A DNA stretch of 64,000 nucleotides, taken from the NCBI RefSeq assembly GCF_015221875.1, contig NZ_JACYGY010000001.1, positions 868,001 to 932,000 of the forward strand, read 5' to 3'. Shown piece after piece: positions 6,765 to 15,461 of the stretch; position 1 is the stretch's first letter, and each line of letters begins with the position of its first letter. Below the pieces are notes generated by a model, which saw only the letters and a list, made by a program, of their open reading frames with translations, was not told where the DNA came from and did no database searches. Source of the stretch: Dyadobacter subterraneus (GTDB lineage: Bacteria; Bacteroidota; Bacteroidia; Cytophagales; Spirosomataceae). Position numbers and translations under genes: made by a program.

Positions 6765-9700
6765 ATGACGAAAACTATACAATTTCTTCTGATTTTGGTT
6801 CTGGTTTTCCTGGGAACGATAAGCAAATCGTTCTGTGGCGGCATGTATTTTGTTCAAAACAAAGGACAGTGGGATTCAGATATTTTGTTTAGAACCGAGA
6901 TTCCGGGCGGTTTTCTTTTTTTGAAAAACAAATCAATTGTATATGTGCTTTATGATGCTTCCAAGGTGTCAGACATGCACGGAAAAGCAACTTCCCACCC
7001 ATCATCTCCTAACGCAAAATTTTTACCGCCAACCATTCCGGTAATCAATGCCCATGGTGTTGAAGTGAAGTTTGAAAATGCCGGTTCTGATATTAAATTC
7101 AGCACTAAAAATCCTGTCAAAACTACTTTCAATTATTTTCTTGGGAACGACAAATCCAAATGGGTTGGTAATGCAGGAGCTTTTGAAGAATTGATTTATG
7201 AAAATATTTACAAAGGAATTGACCTTCGTTTTTACATTTATGATGCCAAACTGAAATATGAGTTTATCGTTCACCCACAGGCTGATGCTTCACAGATTAA
7301 GTTGAAATATGAAGGAGCAACGGATATTTTGGTCAATGCATCCGGGCAGACGATTGTAAAAACTTCTGTTGGAGAGTTCAAAGAGGCGCAGCCTTATTCT
7401 TTTCAAACAATCAATAATAAAACCCAGGATGTGGCTTCCAAAATTGTTTTATCGGAAGGAAATCGCGTTCAGTTTTCTCTTCCAAAAGATTACAATCATT
7501 CGGCTATTTTAACAATCGATCCGGAACTGATTTTTTCAACTTTTTCAGGATCCATAGCGGATAACTGGGGACACACGGCAACCTATGATGCACAGGGAAA
7601 TTTGTATTCCGGCGGTACAGTATTTGGTGCCTCTTTTCCTGCGACAGTTGGCGCTTTTCAGGTCAAATTTGCTGCAATAGTAGATGTTGGTATATTGAAA
7701 TACACGCCTGACGGAAGTCAGTTGCTGTATGCAACTTACCTGGGTGGGAATGATACAGAAGTTCCTAACAGCCTGATTGTTAATAGTAAAAATCAATTAT
7801 TTATTTTTGGGACAACAGCGTCTACAAATTTTCCGGTAAGTACTGCTGCCTATCAAAAGGTTTTTGGTGGTGGAACGTTTACAGAACCTGTTGGTGGACT
7901 TGCGTTTTTAAATGGCAGCGATATTTTTATTTCCGGATTATCTGCGGACGGCTCGCGACTTGAAGCTTCAACTTTTATCGGAGGAAAAAACAATGATGGA
8001 ATCAGTGCGACGGATAATGTCAAAGTGAAAAATTATGGAGACAGCTTTCGCGGAGAAATTGAACTGGACGGAGAGGATAATATAATCATTGTTTCTTCAA
8101 CAAATTCAGACAATTTTCCGGTTGTAAATGCCGATCAAACGAAACTATCAGGTAACCAGGATGGTATTCTATTCAAGATTTCTGCCAATTTGAGTAATTT
8201 GATTTGGAGCACATATATTGGCGGAAGTGGATTTGATGCTGCGTTTTCTGCCAAACCTGCTAAAAATGGTGATGTATTTGTCACAGGAATAACCCAAAGT
8301 GCAGATCTTAAAACCCAGTCAACTTCTTATCAGCCAAAATTAAGCGGAACTGAGGATGCGTTTATTGCAACTTACAGTGATGGCCGTTTAAAAGGAATGA
8401 CTTACCTGGGAACTGTGGTGGAAGATGGAGGGTATCTACTGGACTTTGCCCCCAATGAAAATGTTTACGTTTATGGTTTGACATTTGGAAAATATCCTGT
8501 AAGTAATGGGATTTATAGTAATGCGGGAAGTGGACAATTTGTTCACGCGCTGGATTATACCTTATCAAAATCAATTTTTTCTACTGTCATCGGCTCTGGT
8601 CGAGGTGTTCCGGATATTTCTCCAACAGCTTTTTTGGTCAGTGAGTGCGGCAATATTTATCTAGCAGGGTGGGGTGGAGATGTCAATAGAGCTACGAGAT
8701 ATAATTTTGAAAGTAGTACCTCAGGTTTACCGGTGACCGAAAATGCTATCCAGACAACTACAAGCGGAAGTAATTTTTATATCGCTATTCTGGAAGAAAA
8801 CGCAAAATCACTTTTGTACGGAACATTTTTCGGAAGCCAGGACAGAACGGGAGTTGCGCATGGCGATCATGTAGATGGCGGGACAAGCAGGTTTGATAAA
8901 AATGGAATGATCTATCACGCTACCTGCGCCTGTGGGGGGAGCTTTTTCCCTACAACACCACAAGCCTGGTCGAGAACTAATAAAAGTCCGAATTGTAATA
9001 ATGCAGCCTTTAAAATTGATATTGATTTGTTGAAAGCAGATTTTGATGTTTATCAGGGACAGACAAAAAATGTTTTAAAAGGTTGCGCGCCGTTGAAACT
9101 GGATCTTATCAATACGAGTGAGGGAGGTGTCGAATATTTTTGGGATGTCAATGGAAACGGGATTTCCAGGGAAGAGGATGGAGGTTCTTACACTTTTACA
9201 GAAGCCGGTCAATATAAAGTCACACTGACTGTTTACAACAAACTAAGCTGCAAACGGATGGATGTGGCGCAGAAAATTATTACAGTTGAAAGTGTAAATG
9301 CCAAAATAACAGGTGATACACTTACTTGCGAAAATAAAACGACCACATTATTTGCGAGCGGAGGTACAAAATATGAATGGTCGCCGGCAACAGGATTGGA
9401 TAATCGGCTTAGCGCAACACCAAAAGTTACCATCGATAAAACAACGACTTATTCAGTAAAAATCAGCACTGAAAGCGGCTGTTCTGTCACAAAAAAGGTA
9501 ACTGTGTCTGTGGAAGAAAGTAAGGATTTTACTGTGACACCAGATGTTACTACCTGCGCAGGAACCGCTGTTACTTTAACAATTTCCGGGGAGGCTCCGG
9601 AATATCAATGGTCGGGAGATTCGACTTTGAGTGAAACAACGGGAAAATCAGTTTCGGTAAGTCCGGTTCAAACGACAACTTACACTGTTCAGGGAATTTA

Positions 9701-10229
9701 TGCGAATGGCTGTCGTCCGAAAAGACTAATTACAGTTAATGTCGATCGTTCTTATGTGCCTGTTTTTGAAATTGTAAGATCCGGTGGAGAATGTAATAAG
9801 CCGGTAAAATATTCGATGATGAACAAAACACCGAATGCGCAGCGGTTTGAATGGAATCTTGGCACAAGCAATTTCAGCACCGCAAACGTGGAAGATTATA
9901 GTTATGAAACGCCGGGAAAATATACTGTGACGCTTACCTCCTACAATTCTACCGGCTGCTCGCTTTCAACTTCGAAAGAAATAAGTGCTGAGGAGCCGCT
10001 TATTTTACCCAATGTTATAACACCAAACGGTGATGGAAAAAATGATATTTTTTATGTGCCGGTAACGGGTTCAGCACTTGAAATTTATAACCGCTGGGGA
10101 AAAAGTATTTACAAATCCGGCGTGTATAAAAATGATTGGGGAAAGGGAATAACAAACGGAACCTATTTTTATGTTGTCGATACACCAGGAGGAAATCATT
10201 GCAAAGGCTGGCTGGAAGTTTTGGAATAG
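6765..10229 (+). CDS. large secreted protein with T9SS type B (gliding-type) C-terminal domain
   Basis: A 1154-residue exported protein. A signal peptide covers residues 1-24. A conserved N-terminal region begins FVQNKGQWDSDILF and extends to about 250. It is followed by repeats of the SBBP kind (ATYLGGND, STFIGGKNNDG, STYIGGSGFDA) to about 700, which probably form a beta-propeller. PKD-like and immunoglobulin-like modules occupy about 760-1060. The C-terminus ITPNGDGKNDIFYVP through IYNRWGKSIYKSG is the gliding-motility-associated (CHU_C, type B) T9SS sorting domain. The protein should be secreted across the outer membrane and stay surface-linked or be released. The ATG at 6765 is preferred over a GTG at 6756 because it follows an AAAGAAG ribosome-binding-like run at normal spacing. 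The ligand or substrate is unknown. Confidence 0.9.
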   Translation: MTKTIQFLLILVLVFLGTISKSFCGGMYFVQNKGQWDSDILFRTEIPGGFLFLKNKSIVYVLYDASKVSDMHGKATSHPSSPNAKFLPPTIPVINAHGVEVKFENAGSDIKFSTKNPVKTTFNYFLGNDKSKWVGNAGAFEELIYENIYKGIDLRFYIYDAKLKYEFIVHPQADASQIKLKYEGATDILVNASGQTIVKTSVGEFKEAQPYSFQTINNKTQDVASKIVLSEGNRVQFSLPKDYNHSAILTIDPELIFSTFSGSIADNWGHTATYDAQGNLYSGGTVFGASFPATVGAFQVKFAAIVDVGILKYTPDGSQLLYATYLGGNDTEVPNSLIVNSKNQLFIFGTTASTNFPVSTAAYQKVFGGGTFTEPVGGLAFLNGSDIFISGLSADGSRLEASTFIGGKNNDGISATDNVKVKNYGDSFRGEIELDGEDNIIIVSSTNSDNFPVVNADQTKLSGNQDGILFKISANLSNLIWSTYIGGSGFDAAFSAKPAKNGDVFVTGITQSADLKTQSTSYQPKLSGTEDAFIATYSDGRLKGMTYLGTVVEDGGYLLDFAPNENVYVYGLTFGKYPVSNGIYSNAGSGQFVHALDYTLSKSIFSTVIGSGRGVPDISPTAFLVSECGNIYLAGWGGDVNRATRYNFESSTSGLPVTENAIQTTTSGSNFYIAILEENAKSLLYGTFFGSQDRTGVAHGDHVDGGTSRFDKNGMIYHATCACGGSFFPTTPQAWSRTNKSPNCNNAAFKIDIDLLKADFDVYQGQTKNVLKGCAPLKLDLINTSEGGVEYFWDVNGNGISREEDGGSYTFTEAGQYKVTLTVYNKLSCKRMDVAQKIITVESVNAKITGDTLTCENKTTTLFASGGTKYEWSPATGLDNRLSATPKVTIDKTTTYSVKISTESGCSVTKKVTVSVEESKDFTVTPDVTTCAGTAVTLTISGEAPEYQWSGDSTLSETTGKSVSVSPVQTTTYTVQGIYANGCRPKRLITVNVDRSYVPVFEIVRSGGECNKPVKYSMMNKTPNAQRFEWNLGTSNFSTANVEDYSYETPGKYTVTLTSYNSTGCSLSTSKEISAEEPLILPNVITPNGDGKNDIFYVPVTGSALEIYNRWGKSIYKSGVYKNDWGKGITNGTYFYVVDTPGGNHCKGWLEVLE

Positions 10230-10302
10230 ACAACTTGCTGATTTACGGACAAAAATTATTAGCTTTAATAATTAATTAAGGGATTTATAATCAACTGATA
10301 AG

Positions 10303-10752
10303 ATGAAAAAGTTATTTATATTTTTATTGGTACTAACAGGTTTTTCCATTGCCAAAGCGCAAACAACTGCTCATTTTGGTAAAGAAATTAATGACAAAAA
10401 AGCGATTCAGGCCAGTGCTTTACCAGCTAAAATGGGAAATCAGGAGGAAATGGCCACGAAGGTAACAGGTACTGTCGAATCGGTTTGTCAGGTAAAAGGC
10501 TGCTGGATGAAAGTGAAGATGGATAATGGCGAAACGATGCGTGTCATGTTTAAAGATTACTCATTTTTTGTGCCAAAAGATATTGCAGGAAAAACAGTGG
10601 TTTTTGAAGGAGAAGCACAAATGAAAACAGTTCCTGTTGAACACTTGCAGCATTATGCCAAAGATGCAGGAAAAAGTAATGAGGAGATTGCTAAAATAAC
10701 AGAACCGAAAAAGGAGCTGACATTTATTGCGGATGGGGTTTTGGTGAAGTAA
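10303..10752 (+). CDS. DUF4920-family secreted protein
   Basis: A 149-residue protein with a signal peptide (residues 1-19, ending SIAKAQ). The mature part has an OB-fold-like sequence: TGTVESVCQVKGCWMKVKM, then GETMRVMFKDYSFFVPKDIAGKTVVFEGEA. The CQVKGCWM cysteine pair and the short beta-strand pattern match DUF4920 proteins of Bacteroidota. Their function is not established. The CxxxGCW motif could bind metal or form a disulfide, which is inference. It starts 73 bp after the type B T9SS gene and is followed by the palindrome array. Confidence 0.8.
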   Translation: MKKLFIFLLVLTGFSIAKAQTTAHFGKEINDKKAIQASALPAKMGNQEEMATKVTGTVESVCQVKGCWMKVKMDNGETMRVMFKDYSFFVPKDIAGKTVVFEGEAQMKTVPVEHLQHYAKDAGKSNEEIAKITEPKKELTFIADGVLVK

Positions 10753-10790
10753 ATTCCTGCTGACCAGAATTTTTCGAATACAAAAAGGAT

Positions 10791-11500
10791 GGCTGTGACT
10801 AAAGTCGGATATATTGTAGTGACTTGCCCAAGGGTAAAGCCTTGGGTTAATTTTTTTAGACCTAAGGCTTTTCTCAATTATTACATAACAACCTGAGGTG
10901 TGTGTTGAAATTGGAAAAATTTGTTGTATACGGGAAAAGTGGCAATGACTAAAGTCAGATACCTTATTGCGACTTGCCCAAGGCCAAAGCCTTGGGTTAA
11001 TTTTTTTAGACCTAAGGCTTTTCTCAATTATTATATACCAACCTGAGGTGTGTGTTGAGATTGGAAAAATTTGTTGTATACGGGAAAAGTGGCAATGACT
11101 AAAGTCAGATACCTTATTGCGACTTGCCCAAGGCCAAAGCCCTGGGTTAATTTTTTTTAGACCTTAGGCTTTTCTGAATTATACCATATCAACCTGAGAT
11201 GTGTGTTGAGATTGGAAATTTGTTGTATACGGGAAAAGTGGCAATGACTAAAGTCGGATACATTGTAGTGACTTGCCCAAGGCTAAAGCCTTGGGTTAAT
11301 TTTTTTTGGCCTTTGGGATTTTCTGAATTATTACATACTAACCTGAGGTTCGTCTTGAGATTAAGAATTTGTTGAATATAGGAAAAGTGGCGATGACCAA
11401 AGTCGGATATATTGTAGTGACTTGCCCAAGTCTAAGCCTTGGGTTAGTTTTTCAGTTTTTTAGCTTTTTGAATTCTTCTATATTAGTCTGAGGTGATGTT
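10791..11500. repeat. tandem array of five ~150-bp units, each with a terminator-like palindrome
   Basis: Units begin at 10791, 10941, 11091, 11240 and 11389; the fifth is degenerate at its end. Each starts with a GGCAATGACTAAAGTC-like segment and carries a palindrome of the form CCCAAGGC-(4 nt)-GCCTTGGG followed by TTAATTTTTTT. The palindromes are at 10827-10846, 10977-10996, 11127-11146, 11276-11295 and 11425-11443. Copies 2 and 4 have perfect 8-bp arms; copies 1, 3 and 5 have one mismatch. Units 2 and 3 are the most alike. On the plus strand each looks like an intrinsic terminator. The palindrome type also resembles REP-like elements mobilised in trans by RAYT/IS200-type transposases, but no transposase lies in the window. 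Confidence 0.9.
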
Positions 11501-11523
11501 TTCTTAACTAGCCACAAAAACTA

Positions 11524-11545
11524 ACCCAAGGTTTTAACCTTGGGT
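11524..11545. repeat. sixth palindrome, perfect 10-bp arms
   Basis: ACCCAAGGTT-TT-AACCTTGGGT (11524-11545) is a diverged relative of the array palindromes, placed 81 bp after the fifth. The flanking unit sequence is not conserved here, and a second partial motif (CCCTGGGCTTTAGCC) follows near 11563. Confidence 0.75.
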
Positions 11546-11680
11546 GCTAGAACTGCCCGAAACTCCCTGGGCTTTAGCCATTGCTTCCTTAGACTAAGGA
11601 AAATAAATTTTACAAGAGTTATAGTAAGAAACGTGGGAATAAACACTTTGGTAATCATCCAAACAGCGTCCATTCTTTCT

Positions 11681-13450
11681 ATGAAATCAAGATTCTTCTT
11701 TTCCTTTTTCCTCGCTTTTACTAGTCATTTTGTTTCTGCACAAACCACGGCGTTTACCTGGTGGAATCCTGCGAATAGTTCTTTTCCTGTTTTGGAAGGT
11801 CAAGCCTGGCCTAATGAACTTAAAAATAAATATGACCGTCTGCCCGCCCGTGCGGAAAAAAATGTCCGTGAAGCGGTTTGGAATTTGTCTACCCAAGCTG
11901 CGGGTTTAATGGTTCGTTTTCGTGCCAATTCCGGAGAAATCAGAGTCAGATATACAGTTGGAGGAAAACAGGCATTGCCGCATATGCCAGCCACAGGAGT
12001 AAGTGGAGTTGATTTGTATGCCATTTCAAATGATGGCAATTGGCGCTGGTGTTCTGCTAAATATGCTTTTGGCGATACAATAACTTTCAATTTTAAAAAT
12101 ATAGAACCGGTTGATGCCACTCACAAATTAGGAAGAGAATACCGTCTTTTTTTACCACTCTATAACAATGTAAAATGGCTGGAAATTGGCGTGCCGGAAG
12201 GAACCCGTTTTGAACCGTTACCCGTTCGACCTGACAAACCTGTTGTAGTTTATGGAACGTCCATTGCACAAGGCGCCTGCGCCTCACGCCCTGGAATGGC
12301 ATGGACTGCGATTCTTGGACGAAAACTTGATGATCCGCTCATCAACCTTGGTTTTTCAGGAAACGGACGGATGGAAAAAGAACTGATTGATCTTGTGTCT
12401 GAAATTGATGCGAAAATTTATGTTCTTGATTGTCTCCCTAACCTGGTTGCAAGCGTCAATATTCCTGCGGATGAGATTAAGAAAAGACTTATTGATGGTG
12501 TGCATACATTGAGAACCAGGCACCCTGAAACGCCAATTGTTTTGGCCGAACACGATGGTTACACGGACGAGGCGATTAATCCTGTAAACCGGAAAAGTTA
12601 TCAGGATGTCAATGTGATTTTAAAAGAAGCATTTGTACAGTTGAAATCGGAAGGCGTAACCGGAATTTATCTTATACCAAAAGAAGACTTCCATCAGGAT
12701 ATTGAAACGATGGTGGATGGCACGCACCCAACGGATCTGGGCATGATGCGTTATGCAGAGGCTTATGAAAAGCAGATCAGGGAAGTTTTGCACGAGCCGA
12801 AGGGAACCGTTTCAACAACAATTCCTTGTACGCAAATGCGCGAGCTGGCGAATTATGATTGGGAAAAAAGACATTCGGAAATACTGAAAGCAAACAAATC
12901 TGACCAGCCAAAAGTTGTGGTGATTGGAAATTCAATAACGCATTTCTGGGGCGGACTTCCAAAAGGTCCGCGCGCAACAGGCGGAGATTCCTGGGATAAA
13001 ACTTTCGGAGTGAATTCCAGGAATATGGGATATGGCTGGGACAGGATAGAAAATGTTCTGTGGCGCGTTTATCACGGTGAACTGGATGGATTTACTGCCC
13101 AACAGATTTTCGTGAACATCGGCACAAATAATCTTCAAATGAACTCGGATGAGGAAATACTGGCTGGCTGGCAAATGTTGATTGAGGCTATGAAATATCA
13201 TCAGCCCAAGGCAAATATTTCTATGGTGGGAATTTATCCAAGAAGACAACAGGAAGAGCGCGTTGCCAGGCTGAATGCGAAATTGAAAGAATTGACCAAA
13301 TCAGCAAACGTGAATTACTTGGATCCGGGTTTGGTATTGGCTGGTAAGGATGGGAAAATTGACGAGTCACTTTTCTCGGACGGACTGCATCCGAACGCAA
13401 AAGGGTATTCGATTTTGGGAAAAGCTTATGAACCATTTATTATAAAATGA
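11681..13450 (+). CDS. two-domain SGNH/GDSL hydrolase, probable carbohydrate esterase
   Basis: A 589-residue secreted protein counted from the ATG at 11681, with a signal peptide ending near SAQ at about residue 22. After a beta-sandwich-like N-terminal region, a first SGNH domain (about 180-370) carries VVYGTSIAQGA, LGFSGNGRME and DGTHPTD. A second (about 410-589) carries VVIGNSITHFWGG (block I with the serine), NIGTNN (block III) and SDGLHPNAKGY (block V Asp/His). Both halves keep the nucleophile serine and the terminal DxxH, so both could be active. Such enzymes usually remove acetyl or acyl groups from polysaccharides; the substrate is unknown. The start is chosen for the signal peptide. 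Confidence 0.88.
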   Translation: MKSRFFFSFFLAFTSHFVSAQTTAFTWWNPANSSFPVLEGQAWPNELKNKYDRLPARAEKNVREAVWNLSTQAAGLMVRFRANSGEIRVRYTVGGKQALPHMPATGVSGVDLYAISNDGNWRWCSAKYAFGDTITFNFKNIEPVDATHKLGREYRLFLPLYNNVKWLEIGVPEGTRFEPLPVRPDKPVVVYGTSIAQGACASRPGMAWTAILGRKLDDPLINLGFSGNGRMEKELIDLVSEIDAKIYVLDCLPNLVASVNIPADEIKKRLIDGVHTLRTRHPETPIVLAEHDGYTDEAINPVNRKSYQDVNVILKEAFVQLKSEGVTGIYLIPKEDFHQDIETMVDGTHPTDLGMMRYAEAYEKQIREVLHEPKGTVSTTIPCTQMRELANYDWEKRHSEILKANKSDQPKVVVIGNSITHFWGGLPKGPRATGGDSWDKTFGVNSRNMGYGWDRIENVLWRVYHGELDGFTAQQIFVNIGTNNLQMNSDEEILAGWQMLIEAMKYHQPKANISMVGIYPRRQQEERVARLNAKLKELTKSANVNYLDPGLVLAGKDGKIDESLFSDGLHPNAKGYSILGKAYEPFIIK

Positions 13451-13462
13451 TTCATAAACTAC

Positions 13463-14356
13463 CTAAATGATAACGCCTATTCCAAATAGAATCACAAAAA
13501 GCAACGTCGAAAGTGCCATTTGTTTTAGATAAGGATCCAATTCACTCGCCTTTTTTAATCTGGAAATAGCGAGGCCATTTTTAATAAAAAGAGGAAAGCT
13601 GAGGAGGAAAATAAGGCTGGTGTAACTTGAAAAATGCTGAACGGTATAAATCAATACGCAAAGCATTCCGATGGTTAAAATCGCCCAATGGTAAATAATA
13701 GCTTTTTCACGTCCCAGGCGCACAGGAATTGAATTTTTACCGGTAGCTCTGTCGGATTCGATATCTCTGATGTTGTTGATATTTAAAACACCAACAGCAA
13801 AAAGTCCGCAGCTTGTTGCAGGTAAAAGTAAATCCCAGTTCCAAACGTGTGTGTGCAGATAACTGCTTCCCAGAACACCAACCCAACCGAAAAATATCAA
13901 AACGGATAAATCCCCGAGACCAACATATCCATAAGGCCGTTTGCCTGCTGTATACGTAATGGCAGCGATGATACACGCAATTCCAATTCCCAAAAATACC
14001 CAGAAAGTATTTGCAGGAGCATCCTTTAACGCAATAAATAATAGCGTAACACCTGAAACCAGTGCAAGACCGGAAAAAATAATAATGGCTTTCAACATTG
14101 CAGACGCCGGAATACTGCCGGAATGAACAGCTCTTATCGGTCCTTCACGTAGCTCGGTATCTTTTCCGTTAACTGCATCGCCATAATCATTGGCAAAGTT
14201 GGAAAGTATTTGTAAAAGTGTGGTTGTAAGCACACTTAACAAAGCAACGGGCCAGCTAAACTGACCCGTTGATGCTGCTAAAAAACAGCCCATTAATATA
14301 CATGAGAGCGCCAAAGGCAATGTACGAGGCCGGGCTGCTTCTATCCAAAATTTCAT
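13463..14356 (-). CDS. menA: 1,4-dihydroxy-2-naphthoate polyprenyltransferase
   Basis: An integral membrane prenyltransferase (297 residues, about eight or nine helices) that attaches the polyprenyl chain to 1,4-dihydroxy-2-naphthoate in menaquinone synthesis. The UbiA-superfamily aspartate-rich motif is NFANDYGDAVNGKDTE (about residues 52-67), followed by the typical REGPIRAV. A second aspartate motif is NNIRDIESDRATGKNS (about 193-208). The N-terminus WIEAARPRTLPLALS is characteristic of MenA. It is the last gene of a minus-strand group with the DUF5618 gene (18 bp apart) and glutathione peroxidase. Menaquinone is the normal quinone of Bacteroidota. Confidence 0.95.
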   Translation of the reverse strand: MKFWIEAARPRTLPLALSCILMGCFLAASTGQFSWPVALLSVLTTTLLQILSNFANDYGDAVNGKDTELREGPIRAVHSGSIPASAMLKAIIIFSGLALVSGVTLLFIALKDAPANTFWVFLGIGIACIIAAITYTAGKRPYGYVGLGDLSVLIFFGWVGVLGSSYLHTHVWNWDLLLPATSCGLFAVGVLNINNIRDIESDRATGKNSIPVRLGREKAIIYHWAILTIGMLCVLIYTVQHFSSYTSLIFLLSFPLFIKNGLAISRLKKASELDPYLKQMALSTLLFVILFGIGVII

Positions 14357-14374
14357 TTTACTATAATCTTAATA

Positions 14375-14749
14375 TCAGGCCGTGGCTTTTTGTTCAGCCC
14401 AGGCAATTATTTTTTCTGCGTCTTCAAGGCCTGCACTTGCTACTTTGGAACTTAAATTTCCGTCATAACTCATTGCCAAATGTAAAGTATCATAAGCGGC
14501 AAGAAATGAAGAAACTATCTTTTTATCCATTCTTGCCAGTTCTTCTTTATACCACGCTACACTTTTCCGACCTTTCTTTTTATCACCAAAAATAGCATCC
14601 AATGCCACAAGTACTCCGGAATAAGCGGTGTGACCAGCCATCTTTACATATTTGCGATCCTGATAATACCCGTTTTCTTTCCGGGCTTTTTCACTCAGAA
14701 TATCTTTTGCATTTTCGATGTGCCTTTTGGCTTCAAGTATTTCTTTCAT
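14375..14749 (-). CDS. DUF5618-family protein
   Basis: A 124-residue, mostly helical, cytosolic protein. The sequence KEILEAKRHIENAKDIL, the YYQDRKYVKMAGHTAYSGVL segment and the C-terminal AMSYDGNLSSKVASAGLEDA match what I recall of DUF5618 in Bacteroidota. The domain resembles small HEPN-like four-helix proteins in size and charge, but I see no R-x4-6-H motif that would support a nuclease role. It lies between glutathione peroxidase (29 bp upstream) and menA (18 bp downstream). Function unknown. Confidence 0.7.
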   Translation of the reverse strand: MKEILEAKRHIENAKDILSEKARKENGYYQDRKYVKMAGHTAYSGVLVALDAIFGDKKKGRKSVAWYKEELARMDKKIVSSFLAAYDTLHLAMSYDGNLSSKVASAGLEDAEKIIAWAEQKATA

Positions 14750-14778
14750 GTTAATTTAGTGTGTGTTAAAAATGGAAA

Positions 14779-15363
14779 TCAGATACCAACGGCAGTCAAA
14801 AACTCTGCGTCAGTTGGTAATATTTTTGATGCGAAAAAGTTAGTCAATTCTCCTTTTTCGTTAATCACATATTTACAGAAATTCCAGGTAGGAACTTTGT
14901 CATTCCAGCCATTCAATTCTTTTGTGCTCAACCATTTGTAAATTGGAGCCTGATCCGGACCAAGTACTGAAACTTTTTCAAACATCGGGAAAGAAACGCC
15001 GTAAGTTTTTGAACAGAAAGTAGCGATTTCTTCGCTTGTACCTGGTTCCTGTCCGCCGAAATTATTGGCAGGGAAGCCCAATACAACAACTTTGTCACCA
15101 TGCTCTTTGTTGAATTTTTCCCAGTCAGCATACTGTTTTGTGTATCCGCATTTTGACGCAACATTCAGGATCACTACTTTTTTACCCTTGTATTTGCTCA
15201 AATCAACAGTTTTATCACCAACAAGAGATTTAACTTTAAAGTCGTACAAAGTTTGTTTTGCAGTCATAGTTTCCGCTGGTTTTACAGCTGTTTCACTTTT
15301 GTCAGCAAAAATGCCGGTAAACAGTGTTGTAATCATGATAAGTACTGATTTTAATAAGGCCAT
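14779..15363 (-). CDS. glutathione peroxidase family thiol peroxidase, exported
   Basis: A 194-residue protein with an N-terminal hydrophobic segment (residues 1-20), so probably exported to the periplasm or membrane-anchored. The peroxidase core is clear: VASKCGYT contains the peroxidatic cysteine in place of selenocysteine, GFPANNFGGQEPG supplies the glutamine, and TWNFCKYV the tryptophan/asparagine of the catalytic tetrad. A second cysteine in the TFCSKTYG helix fits a thioredoxin-dependent atypical 2-Cys mechanism, common in bacteria, rather than true glutathione use. It reduces H2O2 or lipid hydroperoxides. Confidence 0.93.
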   Translation of the reverse strand: MALLKSVLIMITTLFTGIFADKSETAVKPAETMTAKQTLYDFKVKSLVGDKTVDLSKYKGKKVVILNVASKCGYTKQYADWEKFNKEHGDKVVVLGFPANNFGGQEPGTSEEIATFCSKTYGVSFPMFEKVSVLGPDQAPIYKWLSTKELNGWNDKVPTWNFCKYVINEKGELTNFFASKILPTDAEFLTAVGI

Positions 15364-15461
15364 AACAAATCAATTTGGTTAAGTTGGAATTAAAAATTTT
15401 AGAAAAAATGCTGTTTTGTTAGTTGTGATTTTCCCTATAAAATTAACGTAAAAAAACGCTT

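Larger units (their letters stand above)
10753..11680. other. 928-bp intergenic region holding a repeat array
   Basis: No convincing gene is seen. About 710 bp is occupied by tandem units of 149-150 bp (listed separately). The last 130 bp contains one more perfect palindrome and the leader of the SGNH esterase. A reading frame joined to that esterase can be extended back to 11540, but it would begin inside the palindrome and lacks the signal peptide at its N-terminus. Confidence 0.8.

Noticed and set aside
10791..11500. A regular repeat array that might be a CRISPR
   Set aside because: The whole 150-bp unit repeats, not a short repeat with unique spacers, and no cas gene is present.
11540..11680. 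A 47-residue N-terminal extension of the SGNH esterase
   Set aside because: It begins in a palindrome and puts the obvious signal peptide in the interior of the protein.
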